From Mycobacterium sp. ACS1612 (lineage in GTDB: Bacteria > Actinomycetota > Actinomycetes > Mycobacteriales > Mycobacteriaceae): 64,000 nt of DNA. The number at the start of each line of letters is the position of its first letter. Within the stretch, counting starts at the first letter, position 1. Below are positions 51,765 to 62,527 of the stretch, piece by piece. The stretch covers positions 25,839-89,838 of the forward strand of contig NZ_LZHZ01000007.1 of assembly GCF_001667505.1 (NCBI RefSeq), read 5' to 3'. Under the pieces are notes generated by a model that was given only the letters and a program-made list of their open reading frames with translations, searched no databases and had not been told where the DNA came from. Made by a program: the position numbers and the translations under genes.

Positions 51765-52754
51765 GTGAGCCAAACCTGGGGTCGGCCGGCAACCGACACC
51801 GGCGCGGGGTGGGCCGTCGTCGACGTCGAGACCTCGGGTTTCCGCCCCGGACAGGCCCGCGTCGTCAGCATCGCTGCGCTCGCCCTCGGCGACGACGGCA
51901 ACGTCGAGCAAAGCCTGTACACGCTGCTCAACCCCGGCCTCGACCCCGGTCCGACGCACGTGCACGGGCTCACCGCCGACATGCTCGACGGTCAGCCCTG
52001 CTTCGGTGACGTGGTCGGCGACCTCATCGACCTGTTGCGGGGCCGGACGTTGGTGGCCCACAACGTCGGCTTCGACTACGCCTTCCTCGCCGCCGAGGCC
52101 GAACTCGTCGGCGCCCAACTGCCCGTCGACACCGTGATGTGCACGGTCGAACTCGCCCGCCGCCTCGATCTCGGCACCGAGAACCTGCAATTGGGGACAC
52201 TGGCCGCGCACTGGGGCGTGTCGCAGATGAAACCGCACGACGCGCTCGACGACGCGATGGTGCTGGCCCAGATCCTCAAGCCGGTGCTGGTCCGCGCCAG
52301 GGAGCGCAGGGTCTGGCTGCCGGTGCGGTCGGTGGAGCGCAGGCAGTGGCCCAACGGGCAGGTCACCCACGACGAGTTGCGGCCGCTGAAGTTGCTCGCG
52401 TCGCGGCTGCCGTGCCCGTACGTCAACCCGGGCCGGTTCGTCGCGGGCCGCCCGCTGGTACAGGGCATGCGGGTCGCGTTGTCCGCCGAGGTCGATCGCA
52501 CGCACGAAGAACTGATCGAGCGCATCGTGCACGCCGGGCTGTCATACACCGACAACGTCGACCCCGAGACCTCGCTGGTGATCTGCAACGCGGCCGAACC
52601 CGTGCACGGCAAGGGCTATCAGGCCATCGAACTCGGCGTGCCGTTGGTCAGCGACGCTGATTTCATGCGGTTACTCGACGGCGTCGTCGGCGGCATCAGC
52701 ATCGAGGAGTTCACCGACACCACGCTGGCCGGCGAGCAGTTCGCGCTCTTTTAA
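51765..52754 (+). CDS. dnaQ: DEDDh 3'-5' exonuclease with C-terminal BRCT domain (Rv3711c-like DnaQ)
   Basis: 329 residues from GTG 51765. Exonuclease motifs: ExoI AVVDVETSGF (Asp, Glu), ExoII LVAHNVGFDYAFL, ExoIII HDALDDAMVLAQIL with His and Asp. Residues ~240-325 form a BRCT-like domain (LVQGMRVALSAEVDRTHEEL, VICNAAEPVHGKGYQAIELG). The M. tuberculosis homologue is annotated as DnaQ, but the PHP domain of DnaE1 is thought to provide proofreading, so this is more likely an auxiliary repair nuclease. Confidence 0.9.
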   Translation: MSQTWGRPATDTGAGWAVVDVETSGFRPGQARVVSIAALALGDDGNVEQSLYTLLNPGLDPGPTHVHGLTADMLDGQPCFGDVVGDLIDLLRGRTLVAHNVGFDYAFLAAEAELVGAQLPVDTVMCTVELARRLDLGTENLQLGTLAAHWGVSQMKPHDALDDAMVLAQILKPVLVRARERRVWLPVRSVERRQWPNGQVTHDELRPLKLLASRLPCPYVNPGRFVAGRPLVQGMRVALSAEVDRTHEELIERIVHAGLSYTDNVDPETSLVICNAAEPVHGKGYQAIELGVPLVSDADFMRLLDGVVGGISIEEFTDTTLAGEQFALF

Positions 52755-53418
52755 CTCGTCAGCGGCGCGCCCGGCGTGAACGTGACCGGCAGCCGGCCCA
52801 GCCCCGTCATGCTCGGATTGCCCGAGTAGTGGTGCACGCCGCCGACATCCACCCGGTAATCCGGAATTCTGTCGAGCACCGCCTTCACCATCACCTGGAC
52901 ATCACCCGCGCCAGCGGGGCGCCGATGCAGCGGTGCTGGCCGAGCCCGAATGCCACGTGATGATTGGGAGCCCGGTCCAGCACCATTTCGTCGGCGCGCT
53001 CGAACTCCCTGGCGTCGCGGTTGGCCGAGAACCAACTGATGATCACCTGATCGTTGCGCCGAAGATGTTGTCCGCCAAGGGTTGTGTCGCGACTGACGGT
53101 GCGGCTCAGCGCCAGATGGTACGGGCCGTCGACTTCGCCGATGCCCAGTGGCGGTTGGCCTTCGGGGCGCGGAATACCCATCTCGCCTTGATAATTCACA
53201 CCATCCGGCGCGTCGCGTTCGTACTTGTGAGCGAAGGTCTCGCCGTCGCGCGCCACCTGTTCGACCGCGTCGTAACTGCAGACGTACCAGAAGCCGCCGT
53301 ACTTCTCGTTCCACGCCACCGGGCACCGGTTGCGCAGATCGGCGTTGATCTCCAACTCCTCGCGGCTGAACGCTTCGGAATGGTGATCGAATTCGACGGC
53401 TACGTTGGTGCGGCCCAT
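52751..53418 (-). pseudogene. Cytochrome P450 remnant: internal deletion and frameshift
   Basis: The N-terminal P450 part is intact (CPVAWNEKYGGFWYVCSYDAVEQVARDGETF). Then GPYHLALSR joins directly to TVSRDTTLGGQHLRRNDQVIISWFSANRDA, deleting roughly 170 residues with the oxygen-binding I helix and the ExxR motif. The heme ligand loop FGLGQHRCIGAPLAR is present. A missing base just after it (around 52890-52900) shifts frame, since VMVKAVLDRIPDYRVDVGG, GLGRLPVTFTPG continues in another frame to 52751. Not functional. Confidence 0.88.
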
Positions 53419-53455
53419 CGGGCTATCTTTGCATCAACAGCAAGGGAAGGTTGTA

Positions 53456-53905
53456 ATGTCAAGCCATCGAACCGTTTTCAATCACGTCGGATTGTGCGTC
53501 GCCGATCGCGAGCGATCGCGCCGGTTCTACGAGGGGCTGCTCGGCTTCCAGTTCTGGTGGGACATCGAGCTGCCTGACGAGGGGACGGCCAAGCTGCTTC
53601 GACTCGACGGCCCGATTGGCGTGCATGCCACGTACCTGGTTCGCGACGGCTTCGTGCTCGAGTTGATCGACTACTCGAAGCGGGACGTGCACACCAGCCA
53701 GCGCGCCATGGACGACGTCGGGCTGACCCACATCTCCTTATCGGTGTCCGACCTGCCCGCGGTGCTGGCCAAGGTCGACGACTTCGGCGGCTCCGTGGTC
53801 AAGGAGACGGTCACCGACCGGTTCGCGATGATCAGCGACCCGGACGGCCAGCTGATCGAACTGCTTCCCGATACGTGGCTGGCGAACCTGCCACCACGTC
53901 CGTAG
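53456..53905 (+). CDS. VOC/glyoxalase-family protein
   Basis: 149 residues from ATG 53456 with a GGAAGG site. Two beta-alpha-beta-beta-beta modules: FNHVGLCVADRERSRRFYEGLLGF and LTHISLSVSDLPAVLAKVDDFGG. Metal ligand candidates are His10 area, VLELIDY (Glu), THISL (His) and QLIELLP (Glu). Glyoxalase/epimerase/dioxygenase superfamily; substrate unknown. Divergent from the P450 remnant and followed by a TetR gene, probably a former or present small catabolic unit. Confidence 0.85.
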   Translation: MSSHRTVFNHVGLCVADRERSRRFYEGLLGFQFWWDIELPDEGTAKLLRLDGPIGVHATYLVRDGFVLELIDYSKRDVHTSQRAMDDVGLTHISLSVSDLPAVLAKVDDFGGSVVKETVTDRFAMISDPDGQLIELLPDTWLANLPPRP

Positions 53906-53911
53906 CCACCT

Positions 53912-53941
53912 TTGCCTTCACTACGACCGTAGTGGTACTGT
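53912..53941 (+). promoter_or_regulatory. TetR gene promoter with operator between the -35 and -10 boxes
   Basis: TTGCCT (53912-53917), 18 bases, TACTGT (53936-53941), eight bases before the ATG. The spacer is filled by CACTAC-GACC-GTAGTG (53919-53934), a perfect six-base inverted repeat. A repressor bound there would block RNA polymerase, fitting autoregulation. The message would be leaderless or nearly so. Confidence 0.55.
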
Positions 53942-53949
53942 CGGCCTCG

Positions 53950-56405
<2,456 letters not shown>

Positions 56406-56420
<15 letters not shown>

Positions 56421-56447
56421 GCTGCCGAGAAGGAGCACCCGCTGCAC
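56406..56447 (-). CDS. leuA leader peptide with three consecutive leucine codons
   Basis: GTG 56447 to TGA 56406, 13 residues: MQRVLLLGSRDGV. Codons CTC CTT CTC in a row make it a leucine sensor. It begins six bases after a TACAGT -10 box, so it is probably translated from a leaderless message, and it ends 75 bases before the leuA start. Leader peptides of this kind precede branched-chain amino acid genes in actinobacteria. Confidence 0.7.
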
Positions 56448-56453
56448 GCGACC

Positions 56454-56481
56454 ACTGTAGCAAGTGGAACTGGCAGCCCAA
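56454..56481 (-). promoter_or_regulatory. leuA promoter
   Basis: TTGGGC (56481-56476), 16 bases, TACAGT (56459-56454), then six bases to the leader GTG. The -35 box is weak and the -10 box good. Confidence 0.5.
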
Positions 56482-56496
56482 AACCCCAGGTCGTGA

Positions 56497-57615
56497 TCAG
56501 ACCGCGACGCTTGACCTGCTTTCGAGGTGGCGGGCGTGCACGTCGGCGAGGAAGCCGCCGACCTCGACTGCGCAGCGCCGCGCCAGGGCCGTGTCGACCA
56601 GGTCGAACGCGTGCCCTGCCCGCGGGATCTCGCAGAACTTCACCGCGTTCTTTGACACCGCCTCCAACTCCGCGTGGAACTCGCGTGCCTCGTCAACCGG
56701 GATGATGGCGTCCTGGTTGCCGTGGATCAGCAGGAACGGCGGCGCGTCCTCGTGGATGCGGGCAAGCGGCGACGCTGCGGCATAAATCTCGGGATGCCGA
56801 GAAGCGCTGCGGCCCACCACAACTCGTTCGAGGAAGCTTTGGAAGCTAGGATGGGTCGCATTCGACCGGCACTGCCAGTCGTAGCGGCCGTAGATGCCGA
56901 CCACCGCGTCCACCGAGGTGTCGGCATCGTCGTCGAGTTCTCCGCGGAAAGCCGGATCGCCGGGGGTCAGCCCCGCCAGGGCCGCCAAATGACCGCCCGC
57001 CGAACAACCGGCGATCGTCACGAAGTTCCTGTCGCCGCCGAACCGATCGACGTTCGCGCGGGCCCACGCGATCGCGGCGTTCACATCGGCGATGTGCCGC
57101 GGCCAGCGGTGCACCGGCGACACCCGGTAGTCCATCGTCAGGCACACCCAGCCCTGTTTGACCAGATACGACAGCAGGGTGTGACCCTGCAGCACCCTGG
57201 TGCCCTGCACCCACGCACCGCCAGGCACGAACAACAGCACCGGAGCATCAGGGGGCAGATCGGGGCGACGCCACACGTCGAGCAGTTGGGCGGGGTGAGC
57301 GCCGTACTGCACCGAACCGCGGTACAGGCAGCGTTGCCGCTGCGCGCGGAACAGCAGGTACGGCGGCATCTTGGTGCCGCGCTGCGTCGCCACCACGGTC
57401 TGCGCTTCGTCCTCGGGCGCCCCGGGCACAGAGGGGTTGACGTCGAACCGGCGGGTGACGGCGCCGCGGATGGCGGCGGGCGCGTAGTGACTGCCCCAGA
57501 GCGCCATTGCGGTGAGCCCGGCGAACGGCTGCAGGTGCTTGCCGACGACGGGCAGCGAAGAGTACAGCCGCGTCGACGCCAGAACGACGTCGACGGGATG
57601 CAGCGACCGGATCAT
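56497..57615 (-). CDS. Alpha/beta hydrolase, hormone-sensitive-lipase/carboxylesterase type
   Basis: 372 residues from ATG 57615, fixed by the ATGA overlap with the upstream zinc-ribbon gene. Oxyanion motif VPGGAW (130-135, an HGGxW variant), nucleophile Ser205 in IAGCSAGGHL, acid in HGNQDAIIPV, base His in RAGHAFD. N-terminal hydrophobic stretch (LHPVDVVLASTRLYSSLP) may touch membranes. Resembles mycobacterial Lip esterases of the HSL family; likely hydrolyses acyl esters. Substrate unknown. Confidence 0.86.
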   Translation of the reverse strand: MIRSLHPVDVVLASTRLYSSLPVVGKHLQPFAGLTAMALWGSHYAPAAIRGAVTRRFDVNPSVPGAPEDEAQTVVATQRGTKMPPYLLFRAQRQRCLYRGSVQYGAHPAQLLDVWRRPDLPPDAPVLLFVPGGAWVQGTRVLQGHTLLSYLVKQGWVCLTMDYRVSPVHRWPRHIADVNAAIAWARANVDRFGGDRNFVTIAGCSAGGHLAALAGLTPGDPAFRGELDDDADTSVDAVVGIYGRYDWQCRSNATHPSFQSFLERVVVGRSASRHPEIYAAASPLARIHEDAPPFLLIHGNQDAIIPVDEAREFHAELEAVSKNAVKFCEIPRAGHAFDLVDTALARRCAVEVGGFLADVHARHLESRSSVAV

Positions 57616-57710
57616 TGGGCCGGGTCCGCTTCGGATCGGCCGGAGCACGACTCGCAAACCGACTCGTCCAGGCCGAATGCGCCACAGGTGGGGCAGATGA
57701 ACTCGAGCAT
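57612..57710 (-). CDS. 32-residue zinc-ribbon microprotein coupled to the hydrolase
   Basis: ATG 57710 with a GGAAGGCGG site; TGA at 57614-57612 overlaps the hydrolase ATG. Sequence begins MLEFICPTCGAFGLDESVCE and contains two CxxC knuckles, Cys6/Cys9 and Cys19/Cys22, spaced as in a minimal zinc ribbon. Too short for most gene finders. Support: ribosome site, translational coupling and the paired cysteines. It could be a metal-binding partner or sensor, or a coupling ORF for the hydrolase. Confidence 0.65.
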   Translation of the reverse strand: MLEFICPTCGAFGLDESVCESCSGRSEADPAQ

Positions 57711-57795
57711 GTGCGCCGCCTTCCGGTCCGAGCGCCGTCTGGCTGCGGCGTGCGCTTTTGGTACCCGGCTACCGGCGAAGCCAAACGCCGGGCGC

Positions 57796-58443
57796 TCAGA
57801 CCTGCGAGTCCGGGAAAGCGATCACCGACAGGAAACGGATGGGTACTTCGACCAGGTCGACGGGGCCGTGCGCGCCTTCACCGTCGAACTGCAGAGAATC
57901 GCCGGGGTGCAGCCGATAGACGGACCTGCTGTGGCTGTACTCCATCACCCCTTCGAGCATGAAGATGAACTCGGTGCCGGGATGCTGAAACAGCGGATAG
58001 GTCTTGCTCTTCTCCGACAGCGTGACGTGCAGGCATTCGAGCCGTTTGTGTTCGCCCCGTAGCGATCCCAGCAGTTGGTACTCGTGGCCCTCTTTGGTGC
58101 CGTTGCGCACGATCCGCGCGCCGGTGCCCGCCTTGACGAACGCGGCGGGGCGCTCGACGTCCGCGCCGCGGAACAGCGAGGTGACCGGCACGTCGAAACC
58201 CTTGGCCAGCAAGGCCAGTGTGCTCAAACTGCACGACGTCTGCGCGTTCTCGATCTTCGACATCATCGCTTTGGAGATGCCAACGCGGACAGCCATTTCC
58301 GCGACCGTGAGACCCTGCTGCTGTCGCAGTTGCCGGACGTTGCGAGCGATCGCGGCCTCGATCTCCAGTTCTTCGGCCGGCTCATGAGGATCGCGGTCGC
58401 GGGCGGTGCCCGACGTGTTGCGCAGCAGCGGGATGTCAGTCAC
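57796..58443 (-). CDS. XRE-cupin transcriptional regulator
   Basis: 215 residues from GTG 58443 with an AGGAC site. Residues ~28-85 form a lambda-repressor-type helix-turn-helix (IARNVRQLRQQQGLTVAEMA, VGISKAMMSKIENAQTSCSL, STLALLAKGF). Residues ~135-205 are a small cupin (EKSKTYPLFQHPGTEFIFML, EGVMEYSHSRSVYRLHPGD, SLQFDGEGAHGP). Typical of regulators of amine and amino acid catabolism such as PuuR. Starts 11 bases after the oxidase gene, so it probably controls this nitrogen cluster. Confidence 0.9.
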   Translation of the reverse strand: MTDIPLLRNTSGTARDRDPHEPAEELEIEAAIARNVRQLRQQQGLTVAEMAVRVGISKAMMSKIENAQTSCSLSTLALLAKGFDVPVTSLFRGADVERPAAFVKAGTGARIVRNGTKEGHEYQLLGSLRGEHKRLECLHVTLSEKSKTYPLFQHPGTEFIFMLEGVMEYSHSRSVYRLHPGDSLQFDGEGAHGPVDLVEVPIRFLSVIAFPDSQV

Positions 58444-58454
58444 GGCTGTCCTGT

Positions 58455-59639
58455 CTAGCGCATCTGGCCCGCGCCGACGTACGGATACGGCGACTTCAAC
58501 GGGTCGTCCTCGGCGAACCGGGCCAACCGGAAATCGGCGTGCGGGATGCGGGGGTCGCTGCTGTGTCCGTCGACGACGAGGTCGGCGATCAACCGGCCCA
58601 CCGCGGGCGCGATCTTGAACCCGTGGCCGCTGAACCCCGCTGCGACGACGAGGCCGTCGAGACCGGTGCCGGAGATCACCGGGTTCCAGTCCGGCGTGAC
58701 GTCGTAGCATCCGGCGTAGCTGCTGCTGATGGCCGCGTCGGTGAAGCCGGGGAAACGGGTGCCCACCTTGTCGACGGTGAGGTCGACGAACGCGTCGGTG
58801 GCGCGATTGAGGTAGTTGTCGGGATCGGCCTCTTCGACGTCGGACAGGTCGCTGTTGCCGAACAGGATGTCGCCGCCGACCTCCGGGCGGACGTACTGCA
58901 GTGAGACCAGGTCGGAAAACACCGGAACGGCGCCCAACTCGATGCCGGGCGCGATCGTGACGATCTGCTCACGCACCACCCGGATCGGCACGTCGATTCC
59001 GTACGGCGCGAGGAGCGGTCGGGTCCAGACTCCGGTCGCGACAACGACGGTGCCCGCTGAGATCTCGGTGCCGTCGGCAAGGCGGACAGCGGTGACGCGG
59101 TCGCCGTCGACGAGGAGGTCGGTGACAGTGGCTCCCTGCCGGATCCGGACGCCCGCCGCCCGCGCTGCGGTCGCGAACGCCTGCGCAGTCATGTACGCGT
59201 CGCCATAGCCGCCGCGCGCCTCCCAGGCGAACGCCTCGAACGGCGACAGGTCGGCAAACGGCCACAAACGGCCGACCTCGGACCGATCGATCTCCTCGGT
59301 CTGCACACCGACGGCACGTTGGGCGGCAAGGCTTTTGCGCAGCGATTCGACGTTCGGCTCGCCGACGCCGACGACATACCCGGTTTGCCGGAAGCCGATG
59401 TCGGTGCCGAAGATATCGGCGGCCTGCTCGAACACCTCCAGTCCGACGCTGGCCATCGCGGCCAGCGACGTGACCCCGTAGTGGCAACGGACGATCCCGC
59501 TGGATTTGCCCGTCATTCCGGAGGCGACGGTATTGCGTTCAGCCACAACGACATCGGTGACGCCGCGCTGACTCAGTGCCCATGCGGCCGCCGCACCTTC
59601 GATGCCACCGCCGACGATGACGACGTCTGCGGTGCTCAT
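58455..59639 (-). CDS. FAD-dependent amine/amino acid oxidase (DAO family, sarcosine oxidase-like)
   Basis: 394 residues, ATG 59639 overlapping the GlxD stop. FAD loop VVIVGGGIEGAAAAWALSQRG, second-glycine motif VVVATGVWTRPLLAPYG, C-terminal TPDWNPVISGTGLDGLVVAAGFSGHGFKIAPAVGRLIADL in pieces. Similar to sarcosine/dimethylglycine oxidase beta-type proteins. In context it may oxidise an N-methylated amino acid such as N-methylglutamate made by the upstream genes. I infer this from the neighbours. Confidence 0.85.
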   Translation of the reverse strand: MSTADVVIVGGGIEGAAAAWALSQRGVTDVVVAERNTVASGMTGKSSGIVRCHYGVTSLAAMASVGLEVFEQAADIFGTDIGFRQTGYVVGVGEPNVESLRKSLAAQRAVGVQTEEIDRSEVGRLWPFADLSPFEAFAWEARGGYGDAYMTAQAFATAARAAGVRIRQGATVTDLLVDGDRVTAVRLADGTEISAGTVVVATGVWTRPLLAPYGIDVPIRVVREQIVTIAPGIELGAVPVFSDLVSLQYVRPEVGGDILFGNSDLSDVEEADPDNYLNRATDAFVDLTVDKVGTRFPGFTDAAISSSYAGCYDVTPDWNPVISGTGLDGLVVAAGFSGHGFKIAPAVGRLIADLVVDGHSSDPRIPHADFRLARFAEDDPLKSPYPYVGAGQMR

Positions 59640-60964
59640 GTGCCAGGAATCCACGAAGTTCCCGCCAACGGCACCCGGGCCATCGCCGCGGCCTCGATGG
59701 TCACCGCGACAAGGTCTTCCGGTTCCAGGTGACACACGTGTGCCTTACCGCATGCGCGTGCGATGGTCTGGGCTTCCATGGTGAGCACCCGCAGGTAGTT
59801 GGCCAGCCTGCGACCGCCTTCGACCGGGTCGAACCGCGCGGCGAGTTCCGGGTCCTGGGTGCTGATCCCGGCGGGGTCCTTGCCGTCCTGGAAGTCGTCG
59901 TAGAAACCCGCCGCGCTGCCGAGCTTCTCGTATTCGGCGGCGTAGCGAGGATGGTTGTCGCCCAACGCGATCAGAGCTGCGGTGCCGATGGCCACGGCGT
60001 CGGCGCCCAGCGCCAGCGCCTTGGCCACGTCGGCACCGGTGCGGATCCCGCCTGACACGATCAGTTGCACACCCTTTTGTCCCGTCGCTCCGGTCCTGTG
60101 CACCCCCAGTTCCGCCAGCGCCTGCACCGCCTGCGGTACCGCTGCCAGCGTCGGGATGCCGACGTGCTCGATGAACACCTCCTGCGTGGCGGCGGTGCCA
60201 CCCTGCATGCCGTCGACCACCACCACATCGGCGCCCGCGTGCACGGCCAACTTGACGTCGTAGTACGTCCTGGTGGCGCCGACCTTGACGTAGATCGGCT
60301 TCTCCCAGTCGGTGATCTCACGCAGTTCGTTGATTTTGATGGTCAGGTCGTCGGGTCCGGTCCAGTCGGGATGCCGGCATGCCGAGCGTTGGTCGATGCC
60401 CTCCGGCAACGTGCGCATACCCGCGACGCGCTCGGAGATCTTCTGGCCGAGCAGCATTCCGCCGCCACCGGGTTTGGCGCCCTGTCCGAGTACCACCTCG
60501 ATCGCATCGGCCTTGCGCAGATCGTCGGGGTTCATCCCGTACCGCGACGGAAGGTACTGGTAGACAAGGTACTTGCTCTGCCCACACTCCTCGGGGGTCA
60601 TGCCGCCGTCGCCGGTGGTGGTCGACGTGCCGACCTCGCTGGCACCCCGGCCCAGCGCCTCCTTGGCGGGCCCGGACAGCGCACCGAACGACATGCCCGC
60701 GATGGTCACCGGAATGTCGAGGTGCAGAGGGTGTTTGGCGAACCGGTCGCCGAGCACCACGTCGGTGCCGCACCGCTCACGGTAGCCCTCCAGCGGATAC
60801 CGCGACATCGACGCGCCGAGGAAGAGCAGATCGTCGAAGTGCGGCAGCGGGCGTTTGGCGCCCCAGCCGCGGATGTCGTAGACACCCGTCTCAGCGGCGC
60901 GCTGGATGGCGGCGATCGTCGGACGGTCGAAGGTGGCGGATTCGCGCAGTTCCCAGTTGGTCAT
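59636..60964 (-). CDS. glxD: Glutamate synthase-like FMN domain protein (GlxD/MgsC type)
   Basis: 442 residues from ATG 60964, one-base overlap with the GlxC stop. Glutamate synthase central/FMN domain: VTIAGMSFGALSGPAKEALGRGA, TTTGDGGMTPEECGQSKYLVYQ, GAKPGGGGMLLGQKIS, IYVKVGATRTYYDVKLAVHAGADVVVVDGMQGGTAA in parts, VSGGIRTGADVAKALALGADAVAIGTAALIAL. Cysteines near the end (RACGKAHVCHLEPEDL) fit a cluster site. Provides the flavin site of a three-subunit glutamate synthase-like enzyme. Confidence 0.9.
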   Translation of the reverse strand: MTNWELRESATFDRPTIAAIQRAAETGVYDIRGWGAKRPLPHFDDLLFLGASMSRYPLEGYRERCGTDVVLGDRFAKHPLHLDIPVTIAGMSFGALSGPAKEALGRGASEVGTSTTTGDGGMTPEECGQSKYLVYQYLPSRYGMNPDDLRKADAIEVVLGQGAKPGGGGMLLGQKISERVAGMRTLPEGIDQRSACRHPDWTGPDDLTIKINELREITDWEKPIYVKVGATRTYYDVKLAVHAGADVVVVDGMQGGTAATQEVFIEHVGIPTLAAVPQAVQALAELGVHRTGATGQKGVQLIVSGGIRTGADVAKALALGADAVAIGTAALIALGDNHPRYAAEYEKLGSAAGFYDDFQDGKDPAGISTQDPELAARFDPVEGGRRLANYLRVLTMEAQTIARACGKAHVCHLEPEDLVAVTIEAAAMARVPLAGTSWIPGT

Positions 60965-61650
60965 CAGTAACTCGAGGCGTTGTCGACGTGGAAGTGGTAG
61001 AGGTTTCGGGCCGACCCGTAGCGGGTGTAGGCGGCGGTGTCGTCCCCCTCGAAACCCGCGCATTTGAGCAGGTATTCGAGCTCCTTGTGGTGTTCGGGCC
61101 CCATCTCCTTGGCCATGCAGTCGGCACCGAGCGAGGCGACGTCGCCGCGGACATAGAGCCGGGCCTCATAGATCGAGTCGCCGAGCGCCTCACCGGCATC
61201 GCCGCGGATCACCAGTCGACCGGCCTGCGCCATGAACGCGCTCATGTGGCCGACGTCGCCGCCGACGACGATGTCGACGCCCTTCATCGAGATACCGCAT
61301 CGGGCCGCGGCATTGCCCTCGACCACGAGCAGCCCGCCGTGGGCGGTGGCGCCTGCCGACTGCGATGCATTGCCCTTGACCCAGACCGTGCCGCTCATCA
61401 TGTTCTCCGCGACACCGGTGCCCGCGTTGCCGTCGATGGTGATCTCGGCCCGTTGGTTCATCCCCGCGGCGTAGTAGCCGACGTGGCCCTCGACGGTCAC
61501 CTTCACCGGCGCGTCGACGCCGACCGCGACGTTGTGGGCGCCGTCGGGATGGGCGATGACGAACTCACCGGAGAGATCCGGCGCGTGCAGTGCCGAATTG
61601 ACCTCGCGCAGCGCAACGGTGCGCAGGTCATAGCGCACTAGCGTGTCCAT
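60964..61650 (-). CDS. glxC: Glutamate synthase-like GXGXG domain protein (GlxC/MgsB type)
   Basis: 228 residues forming a right-handed beta-helix with repeating G-x-x-G turns (VTVEGHVGYYAAGMNQRAEI, TIDGNAGTGVAENMMSGTVW, VKGNASQSAGATAHGGLLVV, EGNAAARCGISMKGVDIVVG). This equals the C-terminal structural domain of GltB as a separate polypeptide. Overlaps GlxB by 13 bases. Confidence 0.9.
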   Translation of the reverse strand: MDTLVRYDLRTVALREVNSALHAPDLSGEFVIAHPDGAHNVAVGVDAPVKVTVEGHVGYYAAGMNQRAEITIDGNAGTGVAENMMSGTVWVKGNASQSAGATAHGGLLVVEGNAAARCGISMKGVDIVVGGDVGHMSAFMAQAGRLVIRGDAGEALGDSIYEARLYVRGDVASLGADCMAKEMGPEHHKELEYLLKCAGFEGDDTAAYTRYGSARNLYHFHVDNASSY

Positions 61651-62510
61651 GCGTAGATCACCTCCGGTTCCGGCTCCCAGATCTTGGCGTTCTCGACGCC
61701 GGGAAGCCCTGCCAGCGCGCGGTATTCGCTGCCCATCGCCACCCAGTCGGCGGTCTCGGCGATCACCGCGGGTTTGCAGGCGATCGCGTCGCGAACCACC
61801 GCGAACGAGTCACGGTTCGACACCAGCAGCGTGTAGAAGCCGTCGAATGTCGAACACAGTTCCTTGAGCGCGGTTTCGACGTCACGGCCGTCGGACAATT
61901 GCTTGGCGATGAAGCGCGCACCCACTTCGGTGTCGTTCTCGCTGTCGAATTGCACACCGGCAGCGCGCAGGTAGCGGCGGATCGTGGCATGGTTGGCGAA
62001 CGAGCCGTTGTGCACCATGCACTGCTCGGGTCCGACCGCGTACGGGTGACAGCCCGCGGGCGTGACCGCCGATTCGGTCGCCATCCTGGTGTGTCCGACG
62101 CCTTGCCACCCCTGCGCTGCGGTCAACCCCCACGCGTCGGTGAGCGCGCGCGGATGCCCAACTCCCTTGAGCACGGCCATGTCTGCGCCGAAGCCCGCGA
62201 TCAACGCACGCGGATAAGCCGTCTTGATCGCCTCGAGCAGTACCCCCGCCGGGGCCTCCCCGGTGACCAGATGCGTCTCACCAACCCGGTGCACGGCGAC
62301 GCCGTAGCCGATCGCCTCGGGCGTCGGGATGGCCTCCAGCACCGAGACGCAGCTGCGCTCCGGCGGACAGAGAAGCGGATCGCCGTACACCGCGACACCC
62401 GCCGAATCGCTGCCGCGGTCGCCCATTTCGCACAACATCCCGGTCAGCAGTTCCCCCAGCCGGGGATACAACTCCGGGGTGCGCAGGTGCAACCCGACGA
62501 TGCCACACAT
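61638..62510 (-). CDS. glxB: Class II glutamine amidotransferase (GlxB/MgsA type)
   Basis: 290 residues from ATG 62510, AAAGGAGA site. N-terminal nucleophile Cys2 (MCGIVGLHL), GDRGSDSAGVAVYG, GVGHTRMATESAVTPAGCHPY and VHNGSFANHATIRRYL are hallmarks of Ntn-type amidotransferases. Supplies ammonia from glutamine, or recognises the amide, in the three-part GlxBCD enzyme. Confidence 0.92.
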   Translation of the reverse strand: MCGIVGLHLRTPELYPRLGELLTGMLCEMGDRGSDSAGVAVYGDPLLCPPERSCVSVLEAIPTPEAIGYGVAVHRVGETHLVTGEAPAGVLLEAIKTAYPRALIAGFGADMAVLKGVGHPRALTDAWGLTAAQGWQGVGHTRMATESAVTPAGCHPYAVGPEQCMVHNGSFANHATIRRYLRAAGVQFDSENDTEVGARFIAKQLSDGRDVETALKELCSTFDGFYTLLVSNRDSFAVVRDAIACKPAVIAETADWVAMGSEYRALAGLPGVENAKIWEPEPEVIYAWTR

Positions 62511-62527
62511 GACCTGTCTCCTTTGAC

